Positions 51,703 to 60,203 of a DNA stretch of 64,000 nucleotides are shown piece after piece. The number at the start of each line of letters is the position of its first letter. Position 1 is the first letter of the stretch. The notes beneath the pieces were generated by a model. That model ran no database searches. It saw only the letters and a list, made by a program, of their open reading frames with translations, and was not told the DNA's origin. The translations under genes were made by a program, and so were the position numbers. Source of the DNA: Pseudobythopirellula maris (GTDB lineage: Bacteria > Planctomycetota > Planctomycetia > Pirellulales > Lacipirellulaceae); contig NZ_SJPQ01000002.1 of assembly GCF_007859945.1 (NCBI RefSeq), forward strand, positions 474,279 to 538,278, in the 5' to 3' direction.

Positions 51703-52218
51703 TCACCCAGCGAGCCGGCGGTACCCGCCATCCATCATCGAGTGGCTCTTCGTCTCGTGCGTGAGCTGCATCAGGTAGGCGTCTTCGGGCGAATCGTCGT
51801 AGTAGTCGCGGAGCACGTCGACCGCCACGAAACCGCTCTGCCGGAAGAACAGCTGGGCGTCGAGATTCGTCTCACGCACCTCGAGCGTGATCTTCGTGCG
51901 GCGTTGGCTCGAGAGCTTGCCGACGAGCTTGCGGATCATCTGGTCGCCGACCGCGCGACGGCGGACGTTCGGAGCCACGGCGAAATTCAGCAAGTGCAGC
52001 CTTGTCTTGTGCAACTCGTAAATCATGAAGCCCACGACCCGGTCGCCCTGCTCGGCGACCATGCCGATGCAGTTGCGTTGCCGCAGGCTGCGGATGAAGT
52101 CTTCTTCCAGCCACGGGAATTCAAAACTCAGGCGCTCGATGTCGAGCACCTCGGTCATGTCGCGGCGGATCATCCAACGGATATGGACACGGAGCTTCGT
52201 GCTCATCGTCATCGCCAT
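51703..52218 (-). CDS. rimI: GNAT acetyltransferase, RimI-like
   Basis: Acetylates the N-terminus of a protein, classically ribosomal protein S18. The 171-residue product is called from the ATG at 52218, six bases after GGAG. The GNAT core is visible: WMIRRDMTEVLDIERLSFEF, FMIYELHKTRLHLLNFAV, the acetyl-CoA loop VAPNVRRRAVGDQMIRKL (R-R-x-G-x-x-M variant) and LEVRETNLDAQLFFRQSGF. The Q/RxxGxG/A loop is changed to RRRAVG, still plausible. Whether S18 or another protein is its target cannot be read from sequence. Confidence 0.8.
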   Translation of the reverse strand: MAMTMSTKLRVHIRWMIRRDMTEVLDIERLSFEFPWLEEDFIRSLRQRNCIGMVAEQGDRVVGFMIYELHKTRLHLLNFAVAPNVRRRAVGDQMIRKLVGKLSSQRRTKITLEVRETNLDAQLFFRQSGFVAVDVLRDYYDDSPEDAYLMQLTHETKSHSMMDGGYRRLAG

Positions 52219-52627
52219 GCTTGGCTCCTGGATCACTCATCCCGACAGGCGTTCCCGTCGGTCGTTCACGTAAATCGACAAGTCCCCGTCGGTCGCCCCC
52301 GAGGGGGGTCTCTTCGGGTGATGGGGGCAGGCTAACAGACCACGAAAACCCCGCCAAGCGAAGAATTTACAAGCGCCGATTCCTTGGCCGATTGGCCTGG
52401 ACACCCCCCGCAGCTAGCGTCCTGCCCAGGGAACGCTGGCGCGGTTTGCGAGGCTCCTGACGGCTGTGCGGCGCGAGTTTGTGGCGAGGTTTGCCGCGAA
52501 GGCAAAGCACGACGGTTTTGGCGGGGTATTGTTTCTTGCCCCATTGCGCGCGTCGCCTCGACCGGCGCCGTTGGGGCCGCCACTCTACTCCCGCCAATCA
52601 CTCCCCCCCCGATGGCAGCCCCCCCCC
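52219..52627. other. intergenic region upstream of a membrane protein
   Basis: No gene with a planctomycete-like frame is seen here. It must contain the rimI promoter and that of the downstream operon. An alternative GC-rich frame opens at 52466 and runs into the membrane protein, but its first 54 residues show no conserved features, so I start the gene at 52628. Confidence 0.45.
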
Positions 52628-54379
52628 ATGCCCAGCGGCGTCGTCACCACCGAAGCCCAGCTCGAAGAGGCGAAACGCGACTATCGCCTGATCAAGCGAC
52701 TGCTGGTAGCGATGCTCGTGGCGAGCTGCGCCGTGCCGTTGACGCTCAACCTGGTCGACCCCGACCTGTGGGGCCACGTGCGCTACGCCCAAGACGCGAT
52801 GCGCGAGGGGCGGCTGCCGGAGCACGCCACCCACACGTTCACCGCTGCGAACCACCCGTGGATCAACCACGAGATCTTGGCCGAGTTCGCCCTGGCGTTC
52901 GGCTACCAAGGGCTTGGCGTTTATGGCCTGCTCGCCGCCAAGCTGGCGCTCGGCATGGGCGTGCTGTGGCTCGCCTGGCGCCTGGCGGCACGGAAGGGCG
53001 TTCGCCCGATCGCCTGCTGGACTCTGCTGCTGCTAGTGGCGACCAACCTGCAACCTTTCTGGATCTTGCGCCCGCAGCTGCTGAGCTTCGTCGCCTGCGC
53101 GGCGATGCTCGCCCTGCTCGACCGGGCGTTCTCGGGAGATACAATCCGCTGGCGCTGGCTCGCTGGGCTGCCGCTGCTGATGGCCCTGTGGGTCAACTCG
53201 CACGGGGCGTTCGTCGCGGGGCTCGGAATCGCGGTCGTCTACCTGGTGGGCAAGGCGATCGAGTTGCTGGTGGCGAGCCGTGCGGCGTGGCGACCGGCGG
53301 CGGGGCTCGCGGCGTTAGCCGCCTTGTGCGTTGCCGCGACGCTCGTCAATCCGTACGGCCTGGAGATGTGGCGTTGGCTCGCCGATTCGCTCGGCACGCC
53401 GCGGCCGGAGATCACCGAGTGGCGCCCGCCACGCTGGGGCGGCCCGACTTTCGGGCCCTTCGTCACGCTCGTCGTTGTCGCCACAGCCGTGCTCATCGCG
53501 AGCAAAGCGCGGCGTGACTGGACCAATCTCGTGGTGCTCGCGCTCGTCGGCTGGCAGGCGTCTGAGCACCTGCGGCACATCGCGTTCTTCGCTCTGCTGT
53601 GCGCTTTCTGGCTGCCGGTGCATGTGCAGTCGGTCGCCACGCGGCTGCGCGCCAAGGCGGCCGAGGGGCTGCCCGTCGTGGGGCTGAGCCGGTGGGCGAT
53701 GGCGGTCGCCGTCGTGGCGATGTCCGGCGCGTTCGCGCTGAAGGGCGTGACGGTAGGCGACCGGCTCTCGCTGTTCACCGTCAGCTGCGCCCAATACCCG
53801 GTCGACGCGCTCGACTACATGCACCAGGAGCGGCTGCGCGGCAAGCTGGTGGTCTGCTTCAACTGGGCCCAGTACGCCATCGCGGCGCTCGCGCCCGAGG
53901 TGACCGTGTCGTTCGACGGGCGGTTCCGCACCTGCTACCCGCAGGAGGTGGTCGACATGAACATGGATTTCTTGCTCGGCGACGAGACCGGCCCACGCTG
54001 GCGGTCGCCCGACTCGGGGCCGATCGATCCGTCACGCGTGCTCGAGTACGGCGAGCCCGACTACGTGCTTGTCGACCGGCATTACAAGACGCCGAGCCGG
54101 CTGATGGCCGAAGAGTCGGAAAAGCCCGACGGCCAGTGGTCGCTCGTCTACCAAGACGGCGTCGCCCAGCTGTGGGGCCGCAAATCGGTAGTCGACGCCC
54201 CCGAGAGCACGCAATTCGTACCGGCCGACCGGCGGATCGTCCACAACGAGGTCTCGCCGCTGGGCGCCACCTGGCCGGCGTTGCCGCGCCGTCTCACGCC
54301 GAGCCGTGACGAGACGATCAAGACGGTGGCTCAACGCACCGCCGACTTCGAAAACAACACGCCCGAAAGCGACAGGTGA
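52628..54379 (+). CDS. multi-spanning membrane protein, GT-C-like
   Basis: The 583-residue protein has about ten membrane helices after a short N-terminus. The first loop reads LVDPDLWGHVRYAQDAMREG, THTFTAANHPWINHEILAEF, an acidic/aromatic pattern like that of GT-C membrane glycosyltransferases and related planctomycete and myxobacterial proteins (DPD-W, HPW-NHE). The last 170 residues are soluble. It is followed six bases later by a GT2 glycosyltransferase gene, so the pair probably modifies an envelope glycan or lipid carrier. A GT-C function is inference. Confidence 0.7.
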   Translation: MPSGVVTTEAQLEEAKRDYRLIKRLLVAMLVASCAVPLTLNLVDPDLWGHVRYAQDAMREGRLPEHATHTFTAANHPWINHEILAEFALAFGYQGLGVYGLLAAKLALGMGVLWLAWRLAARKGVRPIACWTLLLLVATNLQPFWILRPQLLSFVACAAMLALLDRAFSGDTIRWRWLAGLPLLMALWVNSHGAFVAGLGIAVVYLVGKAIELLVASRAAWRPAAGLAALAALCVAATLVNPYGLEMWRWLADSLGTPRPEITEWRPPRWGGPTFGPFVTLVVVATAVLIASKARRDWTNLVVLALVGWQASEHLRHIAFFALLCAFWLPVHVQSVATRLRAKAAEGLPVVGLSRWAMAVAVVAMSGAFALKGVTVGDRLSLFTVSCAQYPVDALDYMHQERLRGKLVVCFNWAQYAIAALAPEVTVSFDGRFRTCYPQEVVDMNMDFLLGDETGPRWRSPDSGPIDPSRVLEYGEPDYVLVDRHYKTPSRLMAEESEKPDGQWSLVYQDGVAQLWGRKSVVDAPESTQFVPADRRIVHNEVSPLGATWPALPRRLTPSRDETIKTVAQRTADFENNTPESDR

Positions 54380-54384
54380 ACCGC

Positions 54385-55299
54385 ATGGCTACGACCGAAG
54401 AAGAGCTGTTGGCCCGCACCGCGCCGCCCGCTAATCCCATGGCCGCCAATCCCACGGCCGCTGGCGTCGACGCGCAAGAGCGTCAGCAGGCGATGATGGA
54501 CCGCATCAACGCCACGCTGGCCGAGGCCGACGCGGCGATCGACGAGCACCACCAGGCCGAGGCCGCGCTGGCTGACAAGCTGGCGAACGAGCCGGCCCCG
54601 AAGACCCGGTTGATGGTGTCGGTTCTGATGCCGGTGTTCAACGAGCGGGGGACGATCCGCGAGATCATCGAGCGGGTCCGTCGCCAGGGGCTGCACCACG
54701 AGCTGGTGATCGTCGACGACTGCAGCACCGACGGCACGCGCGACCTCTTGATCGAGCTCGAGCAGGAGTTCGAAGACGTCCACGTCGTGCTGCACGGCTA
54801 CAACAAGGGCAAGGGCGCGGCGCTCAAGACGGCGATGTGGGCCGCCGACGGCGACACGTTCCTCATCCAAGACGCCGACCTCGAGTACAACCCCGCCGAC
54901 TACGCCCGGCTGATCGCGCCGATCGAGCGAGGCGAGGCCGACGTGGTCTACGGCTCGAGGTTCCTCGAGAACGCCGCCGAGCAGGACCCCTCATGGTTGC
55001 ACCGCTTCGGCAACGGCATGCTCACGCGGATGTCGAACCTGACGACCGGCCTCGCGCTGACCGACATGGAGACCTGCTACAAGGTCATCCGTCGCGACAG
55101 CCTCCGCGGCATGGTGCTGCGAGAGAAGCGGTTCGGCTTCGAGCCCGAGATCACGGCCAAACTCGCCCGCCGTGGCAGTCGCGTGGTCGAGGCGCCGATC
55201 GCCTACCACGGCCGCGGCTGGGAAGAGGGAAAAAAGATCGGCCTGCGCGACGCGTTCCGCGCGGTGTGGTGCATCCTGCGCTACGCTTGGGTGGACTAA
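54385..55299 (+). CDS. glycosyltransferase family 2
   Basis: The start is the ATG at 54385; a GTG at 54376 overlaps the preceding stop and is an alternative. The 304-residue protein has an Ala/Glu-rich N-terminal extension (about 70 residues), then the GT-A fold: VLMPVFNERGTIREIIER, VIVDDCSTDGTRDLL, GYNKGKGAALKTAM and the metal-binding DADLEYNP. This resembles dolichol- or polyprenyl-phosphate sugar transferases. No C-terminal membrane helices, so it may hand over product to the membrane protein upstream. Both genes form an operon closed by the hairpin at 55306. Confidence 0.85.
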   Translation: MATTEEELLARTAPPANPMAANPTAAGVDAQERQQAMMDRINATLAEADAAIDEHHQAEAALADKLANEPAPKTRLMVSVLMPVFNERGTIREIIERVRRQGLHHELVIVDDCSTDGTRDLLIELEQEFEDVHVVLHGYNKGKGAALKTAMWAADGDTFLIQDADLEYNPADYARLIAPIERGEADVVYGSRFLENAAEQDPSWLHRFGNGMLTRMSNLTTGLALTDMETCYKVIRRDSLRGMVLREKRFGFEPEITAKLARRGSRVVEAPIAYHGRGWEEGKKIGLRDAFRAVWCILRYAWVD

Positions 55300-55305
55300 C
55301 AACTG

Positions 55306-55330
55306 CTCCCTCCCCCTGTGGGGGAGGGGA
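55306..55330. terminator. GC-rich hairpin between convergent genes
   Basis: CTCCCTCCCCC-TGT-GGGGGAGGGG, a near copy of the hairpin at 3826-3850, lies between the convergent GT2 and glutathione peroxidase genes. It lacks a T-run; a bidirectional barrier role is suggested by its repeated position. Confidence 0.5.
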
Positions 55331-55332
55331 TT

Positions 55333-55947
55333 TCACTTCGCCAGCTCCGTCTCGATCGCGCTCACCACCTCCACCGCGTCGGGCTTGGTGCGCGGACCGA
55401 AGCGGCCGACCACCTCGCCGCTGCGGCTGATGACGAACTTCTCGAAGTTCCAGCTGATGTTGCCCGCGAAGCCGGGGTTCGTGTCCTCGGATGTGAGAAA
55501 CTCGTACAGCGGGCACTGGCCCGGCTTGTTGCTCTTGACGTTCACCTTGGCCATCAGGTCGAACGACACGCCGTACTTCCGCTTGCAGAACTCCTGGATC
55601 TCAGCAGCCGTGCCGGGCTCTTGGCTGAGGAACTGGTTGCACGGCACGCCGACGATCGCTAGGCCTTGGTCGGCGTGCTTGCTGTAGAGCGCTTCGAGCT
55701 GCTCGTACTGAGGGGTCAGGCCGCAGCGGCTCGCGACGTTCACCAGCAGCACCACCTTGCCCTGGTACTTCTCGGCGAGGTTGACCAACTGGCCGTCGAT
55801 CGTCTCCATGTCGAAGTTCAGCGCCGCCGGCGGCGCCTGGGCTTGGGCCTCGGCGATCACTTTCGGTTCCGTGGGCGGCGTTTCTTGGGCCATGGTCATC
55901 GTCGGGGAGATAAGGGTGCAGAGAAGTGCGATTGCTACAGCGCGCAT
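55333..55947 (-). CDS. secreted glutathione peroxidase-like protein
   Basis: Thiol peroxidase of the GPx family. The 204-residue product from the ATG at 55947 has a signal peptide (RAVAIALLCTLISPTMTMA), so it works in the periplasm. The peroxidatic residue is a cysteine, not selenocysteine (VASRCGLTPQYEQLE, Cys75); GVPCNQFLSQEPG carries the Gln and likely second Cys, and SWNFEKF the Trp of the active-site tetrad. It follows purK on the same strand; TATAAT (56011-56006, minus strand) just upstream suggests its own promoter. Confidence 0.9.
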   Translation of the reverse strand: MRAVAIALLCTLISPTMTMAQETPPTEPKVIAEAQAQAPPAALNFDMETIDGQLVNLAEKYQGKVVLLVNVASRCGLTPQYEQLEALYSKHADQGLAIVGVPCNQFLSQEPGTAAEIQEFCKRKYGVSFDLMAKVNVKSNKPGQCPLYEFLTSEDTNPGFAGNISWNFEKFVISRSGEVVGRFGPRTKPDAVEVVSAIETELAK

Positions 55948-56005
55948 GGTGGTCGGTACCTTGGTGGCGTTTGGTCGGGCGGAGGCGTGTCGTCGAGCGA
56001 AACAG

Positions 56006-56011
56006 ATTATA
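56006..56011 (-). promoter_or_regulatory. TATAAT -10-like element before the glutathione peroxidase gene
   Basis: A perfect TATAAT on the minus strand, 58 bases before the start and 24 bases after the purK stop. No clear -35 is seen. Confidence 0.4.
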
Positions 56012-56034
56012 GGCGCGCCGACTCGAACCGACAC

Positions 56035-57195
56035 CTAACTCGGCCCAAGCCGCCGCCGCGCCTCGAGCACCGCGTCGCGGGCCGCCTCGACCGTGTCGGC
56101 CACGGCCGTGAGGTGCCCCATCTTCCGCCCCGGCCGGGCCGAGCCCTTGCCGTAGAGGTGCAATTGCACGCCATCGACGGCCTTGGCGGCGTCCCAGTCG
56201 GGCTCGCCCGCCGACCAAAGATCGCCCAGCAGGTTGGCCATCGCCGCCGGCCGTGGGGCCTCGAAAGAGCCGAGCGGCATGCCGGCGATCGCGCGCGCTT
56301 GTTGCTCAAACTGTGAAGCGGCACACGCTTCGATCGTCAGGTGCCCCGAGTTGTGCGGCCGTGGGGCGATCTCGTTCACCACGACTTGGCCATCGGTCGT
56401 CTCGAAGAACTCGACACAAACAACCCCGACCAGGTCGAGCTCCTTGGCCACGAGCTCCGCCACGCGGCGCGCCTCGGCGGCGACCGACTCGTCGCAGGCG
56501 GCCGGCAGCAGCGACAGGTCGAGGATGTGGTTCTTGTGGTCGTTCTCGATCGGCCCGCAAACGGCCGTGGCGCCGTCCATGCCGCGGGCGACGACGACCG
56601 ACACCTCGCGGCGGAACTCAACGAACTGTTCGAGCACACACTTGTGGCGACCGAGGTAGGCCCACGCGTCGGCCGCCTCGGCCGCGTCGTGGAGCACGAC
56701 CTGGCCCTTGCCGTCGTAGCCGAACTGCGTGGTCTTGAGCACCGAGGGGGCGCCGATCAGGTCGACCGCCGCCAGCAGTTCGTCGTTGTTGCGGACCATG
56801 GCGAACGGCGCGCACGGCACGCCGGCGCCGAGCAAGAACCGCTTCTCGCGGCCGCGGTTCTGCACCATGAACAGCGCCTCGCCGCTTGGGGCGACGCGGG
56901 TGTGCCGGGCGGCCGCCTCGGCCGTGGCCACGGGCACGTTCTCGAACTCGAGCGTCACGGCGTCGACCGATTCCGCGAAGCCCGCCACGGCGGCGAAGTC
57001 GTGGTAGTCAGCCACGGTGTGGGCGTCGGCCGCTTGGCTCGCCGGGCAATCGCCCTCGGGCGCGAACACGTGCGTCTTGAAGCCGAGCGCCGAGGCCGCC
57101 TCGCAAAACATGCGGCCGAGCTGCCCGCCGCCGAACACGCCAAGGGTCGAACCCGGCGGCAACGGTTCGTGAGGCGTCGTGTCGGCGTTGGCCAC
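56035..57195 (-). CDS. purK: 5-(carboxyamino)imidazole ribonucleotide synthase
   Basis: Step in purine synthesis: ATP-grasp enzyme carboxylating AIR to N5-CAIR, which PurE then rearranges. The protein has the N-terminal loop LGVFGGGQLGRMFCEAASAL, LEFENVP, ATP-grasp blocks VLKTTQFGYDGKGQVV and VVCVEFFETTDGQVVVNEIA, and APRPHNSGHLTIEAC. I use the GTG at 57195 (386 residues). The frame extends to an ATG at 57252 that lies inside the long inverted repeat, so the true start is uncertain. purE lies just upstream, separated by that 31-bp inverted repeat. Confidence 0.9.
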   Translation of the reverse strand: MANADTTPHEPLPPGSTLGVFGGGQLGRMFCEAASALGFKTHVFAPEGDCPASQAADAHTVADYHDFAAVAGFAESVDAVTLEFENVPVATAEAAARHTRVAPSGEALFMVQNRGREKRFLLGAGVPCAPFAMVRNNDELLAAVDLIGAPSVLKTTQFGYDGKGQVVLHDAAEAADAWAYLGRHKCVLEQFVEFRREVSVVVARGMDGATAVCGPIENDHKNHILDLSLLPAACDESVAAEARRVAELVAKELDLVGVVCVEFFETTDGQVVVNEIAPRPHNSGHLTIEACAASQFEQQARAIAGMPLGSFEAPRPAAMANLLGDLWSAGEPDWDAAKAVDGVQLHLYGKGSARPGRKMGHLTAVADTVEAARDAVLEARRRLGPS

Positions 57196-57235
57196 AGGCT
57201 TTGCGGTGGTGAGAAGGAGACAGGGAAGTTGCTGG

Positions 57236-57316
57236 GAATGACCAATGACCAAGCCCCAATGACCAAGAAGGCTTGTCAGCGAGTATTGGTCATTGGGGCT
57301 TGGTCATTGGTCATTC
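57236..57316. repeat. perfect 31-bp inverted repeat between purE and purK
   Basis: Arms 57236-57266 (starting GAATGACCAATGACCAAGCC) and 57286-57316 are perfect complements around a 19-base loop. The arms are built from the ATTGGTCATT word. Its place in the purE-purK mRNA could make a stable stem separating the two coding parts. Confidence 0.88.
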
Positions 57317-57319
57317 GCC

Positions 57320-57817
57320 CTAGGTGAGTTTCTGCGCAAGCACCTTGTCGGTCTGCGCCTGCTGAAAGGCGTGCAGCTTCTTGCGCAGCTCCGGGCGGCT
57401 CGCCGCCAGGATGCGCGCCGCCAGCAGCCCCGCGTTCTTGGCGCCGGCGGCGCCGATCGCGAGCGTTCCTACGGGCACGCCGCCCGGCATCTGGGCGATC
57501 GACAACAGCGAGTCGATCCCGCTGAGCGCCTTCGACTGCACCGGCACTCCGAGCACGGGCAACACGGTCATCGACGCCACCATGCCGGGCAGGTGGGCCG
57601 CCCCGCCGGCGCCGGCGACGATCACCTCCAACCCGCGGCCCTCGGCCTCCTTGGCGTACTCGACCATCAGCTCCGGCGTGCGGTGGGCCGACACCACGCG
57701 GTGCTCGCACGGCACGCCGAGCTCCTCGAGCGCCTCGACGGCGCGGCGCATCGTCTCCCAGTCGCTCTGGGAGCCCATGATCACGCCCACCAGGGGCGAT
57801 TCGCTGTCGGCTGGCAT
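57320..57817 (-). CDS. purE: N5-carboxyaminoimidazole ribonucleotide mutase
   Basis: Converts N5-CAIR to CAIR in purine synthesis. The 165-residue length is normal. Conserved blocks [39 protein letters not shown] and [11 protein letters not shown] are all visible. It is upstream of purK on the same strand, in line with a purEK unit, and 146 bases downstream of the GlcG-like gene with a further inverted repeat between. Confidence 0.96.
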   Translation of the reverse strand: MPADSESPLVGVIMGSQSDWETMRRAVEALEELGVPCEHRVVSAHRTPELMVEYAKEAEGRGLEVIVAGAGGAAHLPGMVASMTVLPVLGVPVQSKALSGIDSLLSIAQMPGGVPVGTLAIGAAGAKNAGLLAARILAASRPELRKKLHAFQQAQTDKVLAQKLT

Positions 57818-57847
57818 CGACGGCCCTTTCTCGAAACGGATCAAACT

Positions 57848-57954
57848 CTGTAGGGAACGCTCTCGGTGGCGTTCCGACCCCCGGCGGGCTGGCTCGCCCC
57901 AACAGGAGAACCTGTACCCGGCGCCAGGAACGCCACGGAGGGCGTTCCCTACAG
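57848..57954. repeat. 28-bp near-perfect inverted repeat (long hairpin)
   Basis: Arms 57848-57875 (starting CTGTAGGGAACGCTCTCGGT) and 57927-57954 pair at 26 of 28 positions around a 51-base loop. It lies between the GlcG-like gene and purE. Confidence 0.82.
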
Positions 57955-57963
57955 CTCTTATCG

Positions 57964-58374
57964 TTACAGCGCCGCTGCGCCCGCTTCGGCCACGGCGTGG
58001 TCGTCTTCCACGGTGCTGCCCGAGACGCCGATCGCGCCGATCAGCTCGCCGTCGGCGCCCGTGACCGGCACGCCGCCGGGGAACGTGATCAAGCCGCCGT
58101 TCGAGTGCTCGATGGCGTAGAGCGGGCCGCCCGGCTGCGACAAACCGCCGATCGCGCCCGTGGGCATGTCGAACATCCGCGCCGTGCGGGCCTTCTTGAT
58201 CGAGATGTCGATCGACCCCAGCCAGGCGCCGTCCATGTGGGCGAACGCCGTGAGGTTGCCGCCGGCGTCGACCACCGCGACGTTCATCAGCACGCCCATC
58301 TCGGTGCTCTTGGCCACGGCCGCCGCGACCATCTTCTGAGCCTGTTCCAACGTTACGCCAACAGCAGCCGCCAT
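57964..58374 (-). CDS. GlcG/HbpS family heme-binding-like protein
   Basis: From the ATG at 58374 the product is 136 residues, the usual size. It has [60 protein letters not shown] and [15 protein letters not shown], the full GlcG/DUF336 pattern. Members bind heme or flavin-like ligands or act in glycolate-related operons; the role here is unknown. No signal peptide, so it is cytoplasmic. The frame upstream of the ATG runs through a mobile element and is not coding. Confidence 0.88.
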   Translation of the reverse strand: MAAAVGVTLEQAQKMVAAAVAKSTEMGVLMNVAVVDAGGNLTAFAHMDGAWLGSIDISIKKARTARMFDMPTGAIGGLSQPGGPLYAIEHSNGGLITFPGGVPVTGADGELIGAIGVSGSTVEDDHAVAEAGAAAL

Positions 58375-58486
58375 AGTGATTCTCCGTGTGTCCGCTCGGG
58401 TTTCCGTTTGGGGGGAGTAAGCCTGCCGCGAGGATACCGCCGCGCCAGCGGGCCGCCAAGCGTCCCGGTCCCCCAAGAGGTTGGCC

Positions 58487-58725
58487 GTGGGAGGGGTCTC
58501 TGACCCCGATAACGCGCTCTTAGAGCGGTATTCGAATTGGTGTGGACGAGCGGGGAAGCGATTGGCGGCGTGGCGAGGAAGCCGAAGCAGGCAATGCGGT
58601 GCATTGTCGATGCAGGCTGACGAAGCCATGACGCCGATCGCGAGCCGAGCGTCTACACCTATGAGCAAACCGCTCTAGCCTTATGCGGCTCACACACCGC
58701 TATCGGCGTCAGAGACGCCTCCCAC
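58487..58725. repeat. long hairpin split by a MITE insertion
   Basis: Left arm 58487-58513 (starting GTGGGAGGGGTCTCTGACCC) and right arm 58699-58725 pair at 24 of 27 positions. The 157-bp element copy 3 lies in what was the loop of about 28 bases. The hairpin is therefore older than the insertion. Confidence 0.75.
58521..58677. mobile_element. 157-bp MITE-like element, copy 3
   Basis: Identical to copy 1 (9862-10018) except for one base near the right end (CACCTATGAG for CACCAATGAG). TA at both outer ends. It is intergenic, between the GlcG-like gene and the Y-family polymerase gene, inside an older hairpin. Confidence 0.85.
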
Positions 58726-58862
58726 ATCAATCCCTTCTTATTCCCTTACCCGCGCTGATCCGCTCGATCCGCGCTAACCCGCGTCTCATTCTTTGCCCCT
58801 TCTCCAACCCGAGGCTCATTTTTCTTGACGCGGGGGCCGATACCGAAGTAGTGTACGCATGT

Positions 58863-60203
58863 ATGGTAAACGTCGACTGGCTCTTTCTCGACATGAACGC
58901 CTTCTTCGCCTCGGCGGAGCAGCAGCTGCGGCCCGAGCTGCGCGGTCGGCCCGTGGCCGTCGTGCCGACGATGACCCACCGCACCTGCTGCATCGCCGCC
59001 AGCTACGAGGCCCGGCCGTACGGCGTCCGCACCGGCACGAACGTGGGCGAGGCGCTGAGGCTCTGCCCGCGCCTGGTGCTGGTCGAGGCCCGCCACGAGC
59101 GCTACGTCGATCTGCACCACGCGATCATCGCCGCGGTGGAGACCGTGCTGCCGGTCGAAAAGGTCTGCTCGGTCGACGAGATGGTCTGTCAGCTCTCGCC
59201 GCAGCACCGGAGCGTGGCCGAGGCGGTGCTGCAGGGCCAGCGCGTCAAAGAGGCGATCTACCGCGACGTGGGCGAGGCGATGCGTTGCTCGGTCGGGCTG
59301 GCGACGAACCGCTTCCTCGCCAAGGTGGCCAGCAACCTCAAGAAGCCCGACGGCCTCACCGTGCTCACCCGCGAGGGGCTGCCGAAGAGCCTCTACCGGA
59401 TGAAGCTCGACGATTTTCCCGGCATCGCGCGCAACATGCGCGCCCGGCTCGAGCGGCGCGGCGTGCGCAGCGTAAGGCAGCTGTGCGGCCTGAGCCGCGA
59501 CGACATGGTCGACATCTGGGAGAGCGTGCTGGGCGAGCAGTGGTGGCACTGGCTGCGCGGCGACGAGGTTCCCGATCGGCCGACCAAGCGCCGCACGGTG
59601 GGGCACTCGCACGTGCTGCCGCCCGAGCTGCGCACCGACGGAGGATCGCGCGGCGTGATGGTGCGTCTCTTGCACAAGGCGGCCGCCCGCTTAAGAAAAC
59701 TCGAGCACTGGGCCGGGCGGATGGACCTGTCGGTGAGCTACGCCGACGACCGCCCGCGTTGGAAGGTGACGATCAAGCTCGGCCGCTGCCAAGACACGCC
59801 CACGATGCTCCGCGCCTTGGACGAGGCGTGGCAAACCCGCACGCCGAGCGAGGTGCGCCACGGCCGGCCGATCCAGGTGGCGATCACGCTCTACAAACTC
59901 ACCCCCTCGGTGTGCGCCACGCCGTCGCTGTTCGTCGAAGAACGCAAGGCGCTCGAGGCGGCCCGCACGATGGACATGGTCAACGACCAACTCGGCGGCG
60001 GCGCCCTCTACTTCGCGTCGATGCACAACACCAAGGAGACGGCGCCGATGCGGATCGCGTTCACCAACATCCCCAACCTGGAAGACGAGCGCGGCGCGGT
60101 GGGGGGCAGCACGCGCGAAGGGAAAGAAGAGAGACCGCTTATCGCCACGGAGTTGAAGGGAACCACAAAGGAACTAAGGAACAAAGAGAAACGGCATGCC
60201 TGA
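58863..60203 (+). CDS. Y-family DNA polymerase
   Basis: Translesion polymerase of the DinB/UmuC type. The ATG at 58863 gives 446 residues with catalytic Asp10 in LFLDMNAFFASAEQ, the steric region AASYEARPYGVRTGT, and Asp105/Glu106 in CSVDEM. A helix-hairpin-helix block (FPGIARNMRARLERRGV) and a little-finger-like C-terminal domain follow. The last ~25 residues (EERPLIATELKGTTKEL...) are encoded by the left inverted repeat of the GxxExxY cassette, and the stop overlaps the GxxExxY start by eight bases. So cassette insertion probably replaced the original C-terminus. No beta-clamp motif could be identified with confidence. Confidence 0.85.
   Translation: MVNVDWLFLDMNAFFASAEQQLRPELRGRPVAVVPTMTHRTCCIAASYEARPYGVRTGTNVGEALRLCPRLVLVEARHERYVDLHHAIIAAVETVLPVEKVCSVDEMVCQLSPQHRSVAEAVLQGQRVKEAIYRDVGEAMRCSVGLATNRFLAKVASNLKKPDGLTVLTREGLPKSLYRMKLDDFPGIARNMRARLERRGVRSVRQLCGLSRDDMVDIWESVLGEQWWHWLRGDEVPDRPTKRRTVGHSHVLPPELRTDGGSRGVMVRLLHKAAARLRKLEHWAGRMDLSVSYADDRPRWKVTIKLGRCQDTPTMLRALDEAWQTRTPSEVRHGRPIQVAITLYKLTPSVCATPSLFVEERKALEAARTMDMVNDQLGGGALYFASMHNTKETAPMRIAFTNIPNLEDERGAVGGSTREGKEERPLIATELKGTTKELRNKEKRHA

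Noticed and set aside
58840-58862. LexA/SOS box before the Y-family polymerase
   Set aside because: TAC-GCAT-GTA is only a short partial palindrome and matches no known planctomycete operator well enough.
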